From the NCBI GenBank assembly GCA_022360075.1, contig JAKSDN010001056.1, forward strand, positions 1-9,638: DNA of 9,638 nucleotides, written 5' to 3'. Shown here in pieces: positions 1 through 6,551 of this stretch (position 1 is its first letter; every line of letters begins with the position of its first letter). Source of the stretch: Kiloniellales bacterium. Lineage in GTDB: Bacteria > Pseudomonadota > Alphaproteobacteria > Kiloniellales > JAKSDN01. The notes under the pieces were generated by a model, which saw only the letters and a program-made list of their open reading frames with translations, made no database searches and was not told the DNA's origin. Both the position numbers and the translations under genes were made by a program.

Positions 1-594
1 CAGCGGAAGACCGATCAGCCCCTCGATCGTCTCGGTCGCGAGACTTTCTCCCTCTTCGACCGCCGCCAGGGCGCCGCTGACGCTCGATTCGAGCCGCAGA
101 TAGGAAAGGGCGGCCGGCACCAGCGGTTGATGCTCGATGCCAGGATCGGCGAAACAGGCGAGCAGCGCCTCGCCGATCTTCGGGCTGGCCTCCTTGAAGC
201 GCAGCGGACGCAGCGCCTCCGCGAGGCCTTGGCGATAGCCACCGTTCGTTGGTTCCACCCGCCAGGCCTGCAAGGCATGAACCAGGCTCTGTCTCGAGTC
301 GCCCTGCTGGGCGAGGACAGCGCCGAGGTTGGCGTGGGCGGCGGCGTAGCCGGCGTCCAGGGCGATCGCGCGACGATAGCTCGCGGCCGCCTCGTCGAGC
401 CGGCCGGCCGCCTTCAGCGCCACGCCCAGGTTGTTGTGCGCCTGGAGCAGATCGGGCTTCAGCCGCAGCACCCGCCGGTAGGACTCGATCGCCGCGTTCA
501 AGCGACCTTGCCGGTGAGCCGCCACGGCGGCCTGCATGGCACGCACCACATCGCCCTGACCGGATGCCGCCGCGCCGCTGCGTCGCTTCGCCAT
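1..594 (-). CDS. TPR-repeat protein, C-terminus beyond window
   Basis: The minus-strand frame from ATG at 594-592 stays open for 198 codons to the window edge, so only the N-terminal part is visible. After a short basic, Ala/Ser-rich leader there are three consecutive 34-residue tetratricopeptide repeats, at about residues 19-52, 53-86 and 87-120. They show the usual spacing of small residues and the Y-R-R-x-[IV]/L-x-P ends (for example SYRRVL, LKPD, NNLGVAL). TPRs are protein-protein interaction scaffolds. Residues about 125-185 form a non-TPR helical region (EALRPLRF, then IEHQPLVPAALSYL). It resembles what precedes a methyltransferase or glycosyl/sulfotransferase domain in alphaproteobacterial TPR fusions, but this is from memory and the domain itself is not visible. 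No signal peptide is evident, so it is probably cytoplasmic. A GGTGGGG stretch lies just upstream of the ATG. The gene is divergent from the lipoprotein gene across 141 bp. Confidence 0.85.
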   Translation of the reverse strand, partial: MAKRRSGAAASGQGDVVRAMQAAVAAHRQGRLNAAIESYRRVLRLKPDLLQAHNNLGVALKAAGRLDEAAASYRRAIALDAGYAAAHANLGAVLAQQGDSRQSLVHALQAWRVEPTNGGYRQGLAEALRPLRFKEASPKIGEALLACFADPGIEHQPLVPAALSYLRLESSVSGALAAVEEGESLATETIEGLIGLPL

Positions 595-668
595 GGGGCG
601 CCCCACCGGACCGCGTCAGCCGTTGCGCGCGCCGAGCGCGGCGCCATTAACCCTGTTTCGCCAATCCC

Positions 669-698
669 TTGGCCTCGACGGCCGCTTTGCCCTATCCT
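669..698 (+). promoter_or_regulatory. possible sigma-70-type promoter for the lipoprotein group
   Basis: TTGGCC at 669-674 matches TTGACA at four of six positions. After an 18-bp spacer, TATCCT at 693-698 matches TATAAT at four of six. It would start transcription near 705, just upstream of the AGGAGG ribosome site at 723-728. It lies in the 141-bp divergent intergenic region. This is a visual match only, and weak in a GC-rich genome. Confidence 0.25.
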
Positions 699-735
699 GT
701 TCGCAGGGGGGCGATACGAGGCAGGAGGCCTGGAG

Positions 736-975
736 ATGAGGAAGGTCGCAATCGTGGCCGTGTTCGCGTGCCTTACCGGCGCTTGCGCGAACCCATGGGC
801 AGAGGACCGGCCGACCGAGTTGGAGCGCTGGGAAGCGGGTTGGTACCCGCCTTCCGAGATCGCGCTGACGCCGCGCTATTGCTATCGCACCCTGGCCCGC
901 GTGGATTGCTTCCTTCAGCCGCAGCCGGATGCGGCGGGACGCCGGGTTGGCGGTTTCAATGCGCCGCTCGAATAG
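736..975 (+). CDS. small putative lipoprotein, 79 aa
   Basis: The chosen start is ATG 736, which has AGGAGG at 723-728 seven bases upstream. The frame continues open further upstream but has no comparable start. The first residues, MRK followed by a hydrophobic stretch ending LTGAC, look like a lipoprotein signal peptide with the lipid-accepting Cys at residue 17. The lipobox is imperfect, with Thr at -3. The mature part is about 60 residues, rich in Trp, Pro and charged residues, with a CYRTLARVDC segment carrying two further cysteines that could form a periplasmic disulfide. I recall similar small proteins in alphaproteobacteria but know no function. Its 3' end overlaps the downstream Sel1-repeat gene by 17 bases in another frame, which suggests translational coupling and a related envelope role (inference). 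Confidence 0.75.
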   Translation: MRKVAIVAVFACLTGACANPWAEDRPTELERWEAGWYPPSEIALTPRYCYRTLARVDCFLQPQPDAAGRRVGGFNAPLE

Positions 976-1669
976 ACTTGCCACGCTTCGCCTGCTCACG
1001 GTCCTGATTTGCCTGGTCCTGCCGGCGCTCGCAGCGGCGCCCTCGCAGGGCCAGGAACAGCCCTTCCACGACTGGGGCCAAGGACTCAAGTGGTACCAAG
1101 CCGCAGCGGAGCAAGGCAACGCCGAGGCGCAGTATCGCCTCGGCCTGTTCCACGAGCGCGGCCTCAACCTGCCTGTGGACCCGGCCATGGCCCGGCAATG
1201 GTACGGCCAGGCGGCCGAGCAGGGACATCCCTTGGCCCAGTTCCGGCTCGCCAGCCTGCTGCACGCGGGTTTGGGCGGCGCGGCCGATCCGGCCGCGGCG
1301 GCCCAGTGGTATCGCGAGGCGGCCCGGCAGGGCGTCGCCGAGGCCAGCTACAACCTCGGCGTCTTATTGGATCAAGGAGCCGTGGTGCCGGAAAACCGGG
1401 CCGAGGCCGCGCTGCACTACGAGGCGGCCGCGCGTGCCGGTATCGGTCCCGCCGCGATGAACCTGGCCCTGCTGCTGCTGACCGGCGACGGCGTCGACCA
1501 GGACCGCACCGCCGCGCTGGCCTGGCTGATGATCGCCGCCGATGCCGGCGCCGCCGGCGCCGCGGCCGCCCGGGACGATTTGCTGGGAGACGTGACCAGG
1601 ACCGAGCGCGAGGACGCCGCCAAGCGCGTCGCCGCGATCCGCGGCAGCGAGACTCGGCCCTTGCAGTAA
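959..1669 (+). CDS. exported Sel1-repeat (tetratricopeptide-like) protein
   Basis: This is a 236-residue product from ATG 959. A longer in-frame start exists at 929, but 959 gives a proper signal peptide: a basic N-region (MRRSNRLATLR), a hydrophobic core at about residues 12-24, and an AAA-type cleavage region near residue 26. The mature protein is built of Sel1-like repeats at about residues 40-75, 77-112, 113-148 and 149-200. They show the typical W-Y-x-x-A-A-E-Q-G and A-Q-Y-R-L-G-x-x-[YFL]-x-x-G pattern and a final ALAWLMIAADAG block. Sel1 repeats are scaffolds for protein complexes, and in exported proteins often act in envelope or polysaccharide processes. The specific partner is unknown. 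It overlaps the lipoprotein gene and lacks a clear ribosome site of its own, so it is probably translationally coupled. The methyltransferase gene follows after 20 bp. Confidence 0.88.
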   Translation: MRRSNRLATLRLLTVLICLVLPALAAAPSQGQEQPFHDWGQGLKWYQAAAEQGNAEAQYRLGLFHERGLNLPVDPAMARQWYGQAAEQGHPLAQFRLASLLHAGLGGAADPAAAAQWYREAARQGVAEASYNLGVLLDQGAVVPENRAEAALHYEAAARAGIGPAAMNLALLLLTGDGVDQDRTAALAWLMIAADAGAAGAAAARDDLLGDVTRTEREDAAKRVAAIRGSETRPLQ

Positions 1670-1689
1670 AGGCGCGAAGGAGATCCGCC

Positions 1690-2523
1690 GTGAGCGTCTT
1701 CATGAACTACGAAGCCGCGAGCCGGCACTACGACGAGACGCGCGTTCCGGTCGGGCTCGAGATCATCCTCGGCTGTCTGGCACGGCACGCGAAGCCGCTG
1801 GAATCGCTCACGCTGCTCGACGCCGGCTGCGGTACCGGAGCCTATGCCGCCGCCGTCTCGGACCACGTGGGCCGCATCGAGGCTCTGGACATGAGCCCGG
1901 GCATGTTGAGCCGCGCGCGGCAACGCCTCGGGCCCCTCGTCGAGAACGGCCGGGCCGGCTTTCACCAGGGCTCGATCGCCGCCATGCCGCTGCCCGAGCG
2001 CAGCGTCGATGCCGTCATGATCAACCAGGTCGTCCATCACCTCGGCGACCACGAAGACGGCCGCTTCGCCAGCCTCCGACAGGTCTTCGCCGGGATCGCC
2101 CGGGTCCTGAGAGACGACGGGCTCTTCGTCTTCAACCACTGCGGCCAGGAGCAACTGCGCCAGGGCTACTGGTACCACGCGCTAATTCCTGAAGGCGCGG
2201 CGCGCTTCCGCACGCGCTTCGCCCCGCTCGACCTCGTCGAGGACCTGCTGCGCGAGACCGGCCTGACCCCGAAGGGCCGATTCGTGCCGCTCGACGCCGT
2301 CTGTCAGGGCGAGGCCTACTCCGACGGCCGCGGCCCGCTCAGCGAGGCTTGGCGCGACGGCGACTCCTGCTGGTCCGATGCCAGCGCGCCGGAGCTGGAA
2401 AGCGCCCTGCGGAAGGTCCGAGACCTCGCGCGTGACGGAGGCCTGGAAGCCTTCGTCGCCCAGCACGATGCCGCCCGGCCCCAGGTCGGCCAGATCACCA
2501 TCGTTTCGGCACAGCGGGCCTGA
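1690..2523 (+). CDS. class I SAM-dependent methyltransferase
   Basis: This is a 277-residue protein. GTG 1690 is chosen because AAGGAGA (1677-1683) sits six bases upstream; the in-frame ATG at 1702 is too far from that site. It carries the Rossmann-fold motif I LLDAGCGTGAY (residues 42-52) that binds S-adenosylmethionine. The acidic residue at the end of beta-strand 2 (D67 in EALDMSP) would contact the ribose. A motif similar to VDAVMINQVVHHL is followed by ARVLRDDGLFVF, as in the Methyltransf_11/UbiE-like group. The C-terminal third (with WYHALIP and RFRTRFAPLDLVEDLL) probably forms the substrate lid and does not tell me the acceptor. It is soluble, with no signal peptide or membrane segment. 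It follows the Sel1-repeat gene by 20 bp and is probably co-transcribed, although a cytoplasmic enzyme and exported proteins have no obvious shared pathway. Confidence 0.88.
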   Translation: MSVFMNYEAASRHYDETRVPVGLEIILGCLARHAKPLESLTLLDAGCGTGAYAAAVSDHVGRIEALDMSPGMLSRARQRLGPLVENGRAGFHQGSIAAMPLPERSVDAVMINQVVHHLGDHEDGRFASLRQVFAGIARVLRDDGLFVFNHCGQEQLRQGYWYHALIPEGAARFRTRFAPLDLVEDLLRETGLTPKGRFVPLDAVCQGEAYSDGRGPLSEAWRDGDSCWSDASAPELESALRKVRDLARDGGLEAFVAQHDAARPQVGQITIVSAQRA

Positions 2524-2774
2524 AGCGAACCCAAGCTCATTCGAATCGCTCAGTCCTGGACTTGGATCGATTTTGTGGACACCTGAACAGATGGGCTAAG
2601 GGAGTCTACGATGTCGAGAACGAAACCGCCTTATGCGCGGGAGGAGCTCAGCCGACTTTTGCAAGCCGGCGTTGCATTTGTCATGTTACGAATGGCGCGC
2701 TACCTTGATCTCAAGCGGTTGGCGGGCGTGCCCTATTCATCTCGTCGGAACCTGAGCGCAAAGGCAGAACCTGC
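2524..2774. other. 251-bp intergenic stretch upstream of tetR
   Basis: Between the methyltransferase stop and the tetR start the base composition is less GC-rich than in the genes around it. No convincing terminator hairpin with a T-run follows the methyltransferase, and no strong sigma-70 or sigma-54 promoter is visible. The stretch contains most of a doubtful 60-codon reading frame, listed separately. The tetR promoter presumably lies here. Confidence 0.5.
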
Positions 2775-2793
2775 ATGCCGGCGGCAGCATTGA
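2611..2793 (+). CDS. doubtful 60-aa reading frame ahead of tetR
   Basis: ATG 2611 has a good ribosome-site match, AAGGGAG at 2598-2604 with a six-base gap, and the frame runs to TGA 2791-2793, overlapping the start of tetR by 19 bases. The 60-residue product is basic (SRTKPPYAREEL near the start, CRRQH at the end) and matches no family I know. Against it, only about 55 percent of its third codon positions are G or C by my count, far below its neighbours. It could be a leader peptide coupled to tetR, a decayed gene remnant, or chance. Confidence 0.25.
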   Translation: MSRTKPPYAREELSRLLQAGVAFVMLRMARYLDLKRLAGVPYSSRRNLSAKAEPACRRQH

Positions 2794-3431
2794 AGAGACG
2801 GTCGGTCGGCCGGCCAAAGGGGTCCTACCTTCACGCCCATCAATCGGGCTCGGAGAAGCTGGCGGCGGTCGCGTTGGAGCTGTTCGCCGAGCGGGGCTTT
2901 CACGCGGTCACGATCAAGGCGATCGGCGATGCCGCGGGCGTGAACGCGGCCATGATCTACTACTATTTCGACAATAAGGAAGATCTCTTCCGGGCCTCGA
3001 TCGAACGGGCGGTCGATCAGGCGTTCGAGCATTTCGCGTCGCTCCGGACGCGGCATGACAACCCCAAGGACGTCATCGAAGCCTGGCTGGGCACCCATGT
3101 CGAGCTGTTCGCGACGATCCGCCGGATGGTCAAGGTGAGCCTGGACTACAAGAGTTCGCCGCTGTCCTTGCCGTCCGTCGATCGTTGCATCGCCCGCTTT
3201 TACGAGCAGGAAGAGGAGGTCCTGGTGTCCTGCATTCGCCAGGGCATCGAGCTAGGCATCTTCGATCCGCCTCAATGCGCGCCGAGCATCGCGAAGTCGA
3301 TCTCGACGTTCCTGGACGGCGCCATGATCCGCTCCTACATCGTGCCGGGCTTCGACATCGAGGAGTCGATCGCGGCGTTCGGTCTGATCTTGTGGGATCT
3401 GCTCGGGTTCAAGCAGCGTTCCATCTCCTGA
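2775..3431 (+). CDS. TetR/AcrR-family transcriptional regulator
   Basis: This is a 218-residue protein, typical for the family. The N-terminal domain has a TetR helix-turn-helix at about residues 26-72: ALELFAERGFHAVTIKAIG, then AAGVNAAMIYYYFDNKEDLF. The Y-Y-Y-F-x-N-K-E-x-L signature is at residues 62-71. Before it lies a basic arm, KRRSVGRPKG (residues 7-16), whose GRP core resembles an AT-hook. The C-terminal helical domain, which would bind a ligand and dimerise, has no recognisable specificity. ATG 2775 is chosen, with AAGG at 2761-2764 ten bases upstream; a TTG at 2790 is an alternative. The next gene on the same strand is glnT, 198 bp away, and that gap holds two inverted repeats that could be its operators. 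Repression of glnT and amt, relieved by an amine or nitrogen-linked ligand, is inference. Confidence 0.9.
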   Translation: MPAAALKRRSVGRPKGSYLHAHQSGSEKLAAVALELFAERGFHAVTIKAIGDAAGVNAAMIYYYFDNKEDLFRASIERAVDQAFEHFASLRTRHDNPKDVIEAWLGTHVELFATIRRMVKVSLDYKSSPLSLPSVDRCIARFYEQEEEVLVSCIRQGIELGIFDPPQCAPSIAKSISTFLDGAMIRSYIVPGFDIEESIAAFGLILWDLLGFKQRSIS

Positions 3432-3478
3432 CCGGCAAGAACCTGGCCGAAGCGTACCTCTTGAGAACAGCGGCAGTC

Positions 3479-3498
3479 CGTCACGCCAGTCCGTGACG
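3479..3498. repeat. inverted repeat CGTCACG-N6-CGTGACG
   Basis: The two 7-bp arms at 3479-3485 and 3492-3498 are perfectly complementary and separated by six bases. The same region can be read as a 13-bp tandem repeat, G[GC]CAGTCCGT[CG]AC, at 3472-3484 and 3485-3497 with two mismatches. It lies 48 bp after tetR and 132 bp before glnT. Size and symmetry fit a binding site for a dimeric regulator, but no T-run follows, so it is not an intrinsic terminator. Confidence 0.5.
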
Positions 3499-3516
3499 AT
3501 GCGGCAAACGTCGCCC

Positions 3517-3545
3517 TTGCGCTTCGCCACGAGATGTGAATTAAT
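3517..3545 (+). promoter_or_regulatory. possible sigma-70-type promoter for glnT
   Basis: TTGCGC (3517-3522) matches three of six -35 bases, all in the important TTG. It is followed by exactly 17 bp and then ATTAAT (3540-3545), which matches four of six -10 bases. The -10 lies inside the AT-rich inverted repeat at 3540-3561, so a protein bound there would block RNA polymerase. I found no sigma-54 GG-N10-GC element in this gap. Confidence 0.3.
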
Positions 3546-3561
3546 TAATCGAGCAATTAAT
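3540..3561. promoter_or_regulatory. AT-rich inverted repeat, candidate TetR operator
   Basis: ATTAATT (3540-3546) and AATTAAT (3555-3561) are perfect inverted arms around the 8-base spacer AATCGAGC, a 22-bp dyad. The stretch is strikingly AT-rich in a GC-rich window and sits 68 bp before the glnT start. A regulator bound here would cover the possible -10 box. Assignment to the adjacent TetR protein is inference. Confidence 0.4.
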
Positions 3562-3629
3562 AAGAGCTCGGCGAGGCTCTCACAAATGAGACCTGCCGAA
3601 CGGGGAACGGTTGGTGGCGGCGCAAGCCG

Positions 3630-5006
3630 ATGGGGGGCGCTGTTCGAATGGCGAACAGGACGGGTGACTTCGCGGCCCTGCGCAAAGAGCTTCAGCAGCA
3701 GGGCGTTCTCTACATTCTGCCAAGCTACGTGGACATGCATGGCGTGTCCAAGAGCAAGATGGTCCCGATCGGTCATCTTGAACGGGCGATGGCCGGCTCC
3801 GAGCTCTGCACCGGCGCGGCCCTGGACGGCGTGCCGCAGGAGATCCACGACGAGGAGGTCGCCGCCCATCCCGACCCCGACTCCTGCGCTGTTCAACCCT
3901 GGCAGCCCGAAGTCGCCTGGTTCGCCAGCGACCTGTGGTGCGAGGGCAAGCCTTTCGAGCCCTGCAGCCGGAACATTCTCGGCCGTGCCGTCTCCGAGGC
4001 GGCCGCGATGGGCTACGGGCTCAATCTGGGCATAGAGGCGGAATTCTTCATTCTTCAGGACGACGGCGAGGACGGCTATCGCCCGATAAGCCCGCAGCAC
4101 CACCTGCAGAAGCCCGCCTACGACGTCTCCCGGCTGCTCGATAACCTGCCCGTCGTCGGCGAGATCGTGCAGAGCATGAACGCGCTGGGCTGGGACGTCT
4201 ACTCCTTCGATCACGAGGACGGCATCGGCCAGTTCGAGATCGACTTCGCCTACGCGGACGTCCGGGTCATGGCCGACCGCTTCGTGTTCCTGCGCCGGAT
4301 GGCCGATGCCATCGCCCGCAAGCACGGCGGCTTCGCCTCCTTCATGCCGAAGCCCTACGCGGAGTACGCCGGCAGCGGCGCCCACTACAACCTGTCGCTC
4401 TACGACATCGAGTCCAAGGCGAACCTGTTCGAAAGCGCCGACGATCCGCGCGGCTGCGGCCTGTCGGCGCTGGGCTACAAGTTCCTGGCCGGTGTCCTGC
4501 GGCATCTGCCGGCGATCTGCGCCGTCGTCGCGCCAACGGTCAACAGCTATCAGCGCTTGATCCTGAAGGGCAGCACCTCCGGCTTTACCTGGGCCCCGGT
4601 GTTCCAATGCTACGGCGACAACAACCGCACGAACACCTTGCGCATTCCCCGCGACGGCGGCCGCGTCGAACTGCGCGCGGCGGATCCCTCGTGCAATCCC
4701 TACCTGGGCAGCGCCTTCGTGCTGGCTGCCGGCCTGGAAGGCATCCGGGAGAACCTCGATCCCGGCCCGCCGCACAGCGAGAACATGTACCTCAAGACGC
4801 CCGATGAGCTCGCGGCCATGGGCATCAAGATGCTGCCGCGCACCTTGGGCGAGGCACTGGACGCTTTCGAGGCAAGCACGCTTGCCCGCAGGGTGTTCGG
4901 CGATGCGATGTTCGATTCCTGGCTGAGCTTCAAACGTCAGGAGTGGCTGAGCTACCTCAATCACGTCTCCGACTGGGTGCAGGAGCGATACCTGAAGCAG
5001 TTCTAG
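3630..5006 (+). CDS. glnT: type III glutamine synthetase-like ligase (GlnT / GMAS family)
   Basis: This is a 458-residue ATP-dependent glutamate-amine ligase of the glutamine synthetase superfamily. The N-terminal beta-grasp region has YVDMHGVSKSKMVP (residues 33-46). The catalytic domain has LGIEAEFFIL with metal ligands E136 and E138, GSGAHYN (248-254), the ATP/glutamate-binding block NNRTNTLRIP (331-340, with R333 and R338) and RVELRAADPSCNPYL (from 345, metal ligand E347). The C-terminal end EWLSYLNHVSDWVQ is typical of the group. I see no adenylylation-loop signature of GS type I. The family makes glutamine from glutamate and ammonia. Relatives, the gamma-glutamylmethylamide synthetases (GmaS), use methylamine instead, and sequence alone does not decide here. 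The following amt and preceding tetR suggest an amine assimilation unit. ATG 3648 (residue 7) is an alternative start; neither has a strong ribosome site. Confidence 0.92.
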   Translation: MGGAVRMANRTGDFAALRKELQQQGVLYILPSYVDMHGVSKSKMVPIGHLERAMAGSELCTGAALDGVPQEIHDEEVAAHPDPDSCAVQPWQPEVAWFASDLWCEGKPFEPCSRNILGRAVSEAAAMGYGLNLGIEAEFFILQDDGEDGYRPISPQHHLQKPAYDVSRLLDNLPVVGEIVQSMNALGWDVYSFDHEDGIGQFEIDFAYADVRVMADRFVFLRRMADAIARKHGGFASFMPKPYAEYAGSGAHYNLSLYDIESKANLFESADDPRGCGLSALGYKFLAGVLRHLPAICAVVAPTVNSYQRLILKGSTSGFTWAPVFQCYGDNNRTNTLRIPRDGGRVELRAADPSCNPYLGSAFVLAAGLEGIRENLDPGPPHSENMYLKTPDELAAMGIKMLPRTLGEALDAFEASTLARRVFGDAMFDSWLSFKRQEWLSYLNHVSDWVQERYLKQF

Positions 5007-5209
5007 TCCGCCTCGAACGGCCGGAGCCAAGAAAAGCCCAAGCAGGGGAAAACAGGCATGCACGGCGAGCCCGGAACTCACAGAGGTGCAGCAAAACACG
5101 TGAACGGTCGAATGGGGGTTCTCCCTCTCCAAGGTTCATAGCCGTTTCCCGCCATAACGGTGGGGCGGGGCCAGCTTTGCTGGAGGGAGGCAACACGGAG
5201 GGAGCAAGA
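5007..5209. other. 203-bp glnT-amt spacer
   Basis: No terminator, sigma-54 site or convincing sigma-70 promoter is visible. The end carries a small hairpin, CCAGC-TTT-GCTGG (5171-5183), and then two purine-rich ribosome-site matches. The length leaves room for an amt promoter of its own, but read-through from glnT is equally possible. Confidence 0.5.
5182..5204 (+). promoter_or_regulatory. duplicated ribosome-binding sequence of amt
   Basis: GGAGGGAGG at 5182-5190 and GGAGGGAG at 5197-5204 form a direct repeat ahead of ATG 5210. The second copy, with a five-base gap, is correctly placed and fixes the start. The first copy overlaps the right arm of the hairpin at 5171-5183 and could act as a standby ribosome site. 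Confidence 0.6.
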
Positions 5210-6526
5210 ATGACCTTAGAAGAGCTTACCGCTGCCGTCGAAGCGCTCCAGGCTGCCCAAGCCGGTGCGACGACGATCAACATGGAGGTGTACTACTGGT
5301 GGTGCATCGGTTTGATGATCGCCATCCACGCAGGCTTTCTCGGCTACGAGATGGGCGCCTCGCGCATGAAGAACGTGCTGGCCTCGGGCATCAAGAACAT
5401 CCTCGCCTTCGCCTTCATCATTCCCACGATGTACTTCTTCGGTTGGTGGCTGTACCTCGCCATGTACAACGGCGTCGTCCCCGATTTCGCCGCCGCGGCG
5501 GCGGGCCGGCCCTACGATCTGGCCATGGGGCCGAACCTCGCCGACCAGGCCAACGGTGTCTTTTGGGGTGCCTTCACTCTGTTCTCGGCGACGGTCGCAT
5601 CGATCTTCTCGGGCGCCGTGCTCGAGCGCATTCGCATGGGCAGCTTCATCGTCCTGGCGATCCTGATCGGCTCCGTCCTGTGGCTGATTGGCGCGTCCTG
5701 GGGCTGGCACCCCGACGGCTGGCTGGTCACCGAGTTCGGCTTCCACGACGTTGGGGCGGCGGGCATCGTGCATGTCATCGCCGGCTTCTTCGCGCTCGGC
5801 GTACTGATCAACCTCGGGCCGCGGGTCGGCCGCTTCAACGCCGACGGCAGCCCCAACGATCTCAAGCCGCATAACATGCCGCTGACGCTTCTGGGGCTGA
5901 TGATCATCATCATCGGGTTCTTCGGCTTCCTCGGCGGCTGCCTGATCTACGACGGCGACGGCAACTTCACCAACATCTACGGCAAGCCCGCGACCCTCTC
6001 GGCCTTCACCTTCAACACGCTGATGGGCTTCGCCGGCGGCATCATCGGAGCCTACTGGCGGACCAAGGATCCCTTCTGGATGATGTCCGGAGCGCTGGCG
6101 GGCATTTTCTCCGTCGCGGCCGGCCTCGATATCCTCGACCCCTCGATCGCCTTCGTGCTCGGCGTGGTCGGCGGCTACATCGTGCCGATCTTCGCCGGTT
6201 GGCTGGCGCGCTTCGGCATCGACGACGCGGTCGGCGCCTGGGCCGTGCATGGGGTGGCCGGCTTCTGGGGGCTGATCGCCTGCGGCGTCCTGGCCTCCGG
6301 CTATCCCGGCGCCAATCCCGACATCCCGTCCGTCAGCCTCTTCGGTCAATTGGTCGGGGGCGTGGTGCTGGCGCTGCTGGGCTTCGTGCCGGGCTATGCC
6401 GTCTCCTTGCTGCTCAAGGCCGCCGGGATCCTGCGGGTGCCGGACCACGTTCAGATCAAGGGCCTCGACCCCGTCAAGGTGCCCAGCCACTCCTACCCGG
6501 AGTTCGGCCGATCGCCGGCGGAATGA
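5210..6526 (+). CDS. amt: Amt/Mep-type ammonium transporter
   Basis: This is a 438-residue inner-membrane protein with about eleven hydrophobic segments, from residue 28 to about 410. It is the channel family that moves ammonium or methylammonium into the cell. Both pore histidines are present: H188 in GIVHVIAGFF, with D180 eight residues before it as in E. coli AmtB D160/H168, and H347 in AVHGVAGFWG. The conserved GAVLERIR (135-142) matches the AmtB GALAERIR motif. It is divergent in three ways. First, a 25-residue soluble N-terminal extension precedes TM1. Second, the usual FYGG motif in TM1 is GYEMG (45-49). Third, C244 stands where AmtB has the Am1-site serine S219 (FLGGC against FNAGS). 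The cytoplasmic tail keeps GLD (418-420) but not the S-x-H-G-E-x-A-Y motif. ATG 5210 is fixed by GGAGGGAG at 5197-5204. No PII gene is adjacent. A methylamine-type substrate is possible (inference). Confidence 0.93.
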   Translation: MTLEELTAAVEALQAAQAGATTINMEVYYWWCIGLMIAIHAGFLGYEMGASRMKNVLASGIKNILAFAFIIPTMYFFGWWLYLAMYNGVVPDFAAAAAGRPYDLAMGPNLADQANGVFWGAFTLFSATVASIFSGAVLERIRMGSFIVLAILIGSVLWLIGASWGWHPDGWLVTEFGFHDVGAAGIVHVIAGFFALGVLINLGPRVGRFNADGSPNDLKPHNMPLTLLGLMIIIIGFFGFLGGCLIYDGDGNFTNIYGKPATLSAFTFNTLMGFAGGIIGAYWRTKDPFWMMSGALAGIFSVAAGLDILDPSIAFVLGVVGGYIVPIFAGWLARFGIDDAVGAWAVHGVAGFWGLIACGVLASGYPGANPDIPSVSLFGQLVGGVVLALLGFVPGYAVSLLLKAAGILRVPDHVQIKGLDPVKVPSHSYPEFGRSPAE

Positions 6527-6551
6527 GATAGGACGAAAGGGAGCAGGAACA

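Noticed and set aside
127..735. Upstream extension of the lipoprotein frame
   Set aside because: It is antisense to the TPR gene. The AGGAGG site and the signal peptide place the true start at 736.
1009..1689. Upstream extension of the methyltransferase frame
   Set aside because: It is an Arg/Gly-rich shadow of the Sel1-repeat gene in another frame; AAGGAGA and GTG 1690 mark the real start.
3499..3629. Sigma-54 promoter for glnT
   Set aside because: Nitrogen genes often have GG-N10-GC promoters, but candidates such as GGCAAACGTCGCCCTTGC have the wrong spacing (14 bases between GG and GC).
5041..5075. Sigma-54-like element ahead of amt
   Set aside because: GGCATGCACGGCGAGC has 12 bases between GG and GC instead of 10 and lacks the TTGC context.
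3252..5132. 626-codon antisense reading frame on the minus strand over tetR and glnT
   Set aside because: It is opposite clearly recognisable glnT. High third-position GC keeps the antisense frame open, and its translation is low-complexity Val/Gly/Ala/Arg/His sequence with no domain.
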